NCBI RefSeq assembly: GCF_000156715.1
Contig: NZ_DS999316.1
Location: forward strand, 1-64,000
Source: Francisella philomiragia subsp. philomiragia ATCC 25015
GTDB lineage: Bacteria; Pseudomonadota; Gammaproteobacteria; Francisellales; Francisellaceae
Direction: 5' to 3'
DNA length: 64,000 bases
Numbering within the stretch: the first letter of the stretch is position 1; each line of letters opens with the position of its first letter. Shown here in pieces: positions 63,436 through 64,000 of this stretch. A model generated the notes under the pieces. The model ran no database searches. It saw only the letters and a list, made by a program, of their open reading frames with translations, and had not been told where the DNA came from. A program made the translations under genes and the position numbers.

Positions 63436-64000
63436 TTAAGTTCTTTTTACTTTTATTTTATTTATAATCCCTTTTATAACCATTTGAATCACAACTACAG
63501 CTACAATAATGGCAATAATTAAGCTCAGATATTGTTTAACAAAATAGTTGTCACTAAAGAAATATACTGTATATGTAATTGAAAAAGACCAAATAATAGC
63601 TGATATGGCTCCTAATGTAACGAATTTGGCATAGTTCATGTTGCTAACTCCAGCAACAAATGGAGTAATCGTTCTAACAAAGGCTATAAAGCGTGAAAAA
63701 ATTATTGCTTTTGTACCGTATTTATCCAAAAATTCTTTGGTTTTAATTAAATATGCTTTTTTGAGGATTCTAGCATGTGTACTAAATAATTTCTCACCAA
63801 TAAATTTACCAGTAATATAGTTGCAGGAGTCTCCGATAATAGCTCCTAAACAAATTGATAGAACCGCTAAATGAATGTTGATACTTGTTGCAGCAGCAGT
63901 TACACCAATTGTAAATAGTAAGGAGTCACCGGGGAAAAATATTCCAAGAACAATTCCAGTTTCACAAAAAATGATAAAAAACAGTAGTATATAAAACCAA
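63436..64000 (-). CDS. dedA: DedA-family inner-membrane protein, copy 2 (cut by the window end)
   Basis: The reading frame is open from 63436 to the window edge without a stop, so the 5' end lies outside. Conserved parts are FCETGIVLGIFFPGDSLLFT, GDSCNYITGKFIGEKLF and IIFSRFIAFVRTITPFVAGV. It is a clear tandem paralogue of copy 1: the same motifs, 56 bases apart. A start inside the window (TTG at 63729) is only an artefact of the missing upstream sequence. Confidence 0.88.
   Translation of the reverse strand, partial: WFYILLFFIIFCETGIVLGIFFPGDSLLFTIGVTAAATSINIHLAVLSICLGAIIGDSCNYITGKFIGEKLFSTHARILKKAYLIKTKEFLDKYGTKAIIFSRFIAFVRTITPFVAGVSNMNYAKFVTLGAISAIIWSFSITYTVYFFSDNYFVKQYLSLIIAIIVAVVVIQMVIKGIINKIKVKRT

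Noticed and set aside
1-64000. Search for CRISPR arrays, tRNA or rRNA genes, prophage or integrase genes
   Set aside because: No regularly spaced repeats, cloverleaf-like tRNA ends with CCA, rRNA sequence or recombinase motifs were recognised by eye; a tRNAscan or CRISPR-finding program would be needed to exclude them fully.

Overview
This window is a chromosomal segment of a Francisella species. It is very AT-rich, and it carries the macrophage growth locus mglA-mglB directly behind rplM-rpsI. It also carries a Francisella-style set of neighbours: grpE-dnaK-dnaJ, an EmrAB-type pump with its own outer-membrane lipoprotein, choloylglycine-hydrolase-family proteins and GH18 chitinase sequence. 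MglA is close to the F. tularensis/novicida protein as I remember it but differs in its helical middle. Together with two broken genes (a chitinase and an O-antigen-ligase-like gene) this fits a host- or fish-adapted relative of the philomiragia/noatunensis/orientalis group. The species call is inference only.

Layout. 1-4.8 kb: small secreted proteins, a five-helix DsbB variant with a 52-residue partner, a PLP beta-family enzyme, and a LysR regulator divergent from a secreted Ntn amidase. 4.8-13.1 kb: mnmE, hpf-ptsN-trmJ-rnhB and a truncated-looking symporter, then a FUSC protein, a PAS protein, a MarR regulator and an amidohydrolase. 13.1-21.4 kb: mglB-mglA-rpsI-rplM on minus, an FAD oxidoreductase and mltA on minus, then the heat-shock genes grpE, dnaK and dnaJ on plus with recognisable sigma-32 promoters. 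21.5-32 kb: a lipoprotein, nadE, a tripartite drug efflux operon divergent from an AraC regulator, fadD, a POT transporter and rsmE. 32-38 kb: a DUF445 protein, a four-gene MCE lipid-transport operon, a glucosaminidase and rluD. 38-45.8 kb: bamD, a secreted bicovalent FAD oxidase, a multiply broken chitinase, glyA and darP/yjgA. 45.9-50.7 kb: a surface-polysaccharide cluster with a frameshifted O-antigen-ligase-like gene and three glycosyltransferases. 50.7-64 kb: a second Ntn amidase divergent from a second POT transporter, tilS, serA, thyA, lgt, rne, a cysteine desulfurase with a SufE-like partner, recO, and two tandem dedA genes, the last one cut by the window edge.

Most of the window is conserved housekeeping content. 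The points most worth attention are: (a) a duplicated promoter block that probably places a small secreted protein and an Ntn amidase under one LysR regulator; (b) the frameshift in a run of T tracts in the O-antigen-ligase-like gene; (c) the six-lesion chitinase pseudogene beside an intact FAD oxidase with fungal-like features; (d) a SufE-like protein without a clear catalytic cysteine; (e) the relocated cysteine pair of the DsbB variant. I did not find a convincing, wholly new defence or mobile system, any tRNA or rRNA gene, or a CRISPR array.
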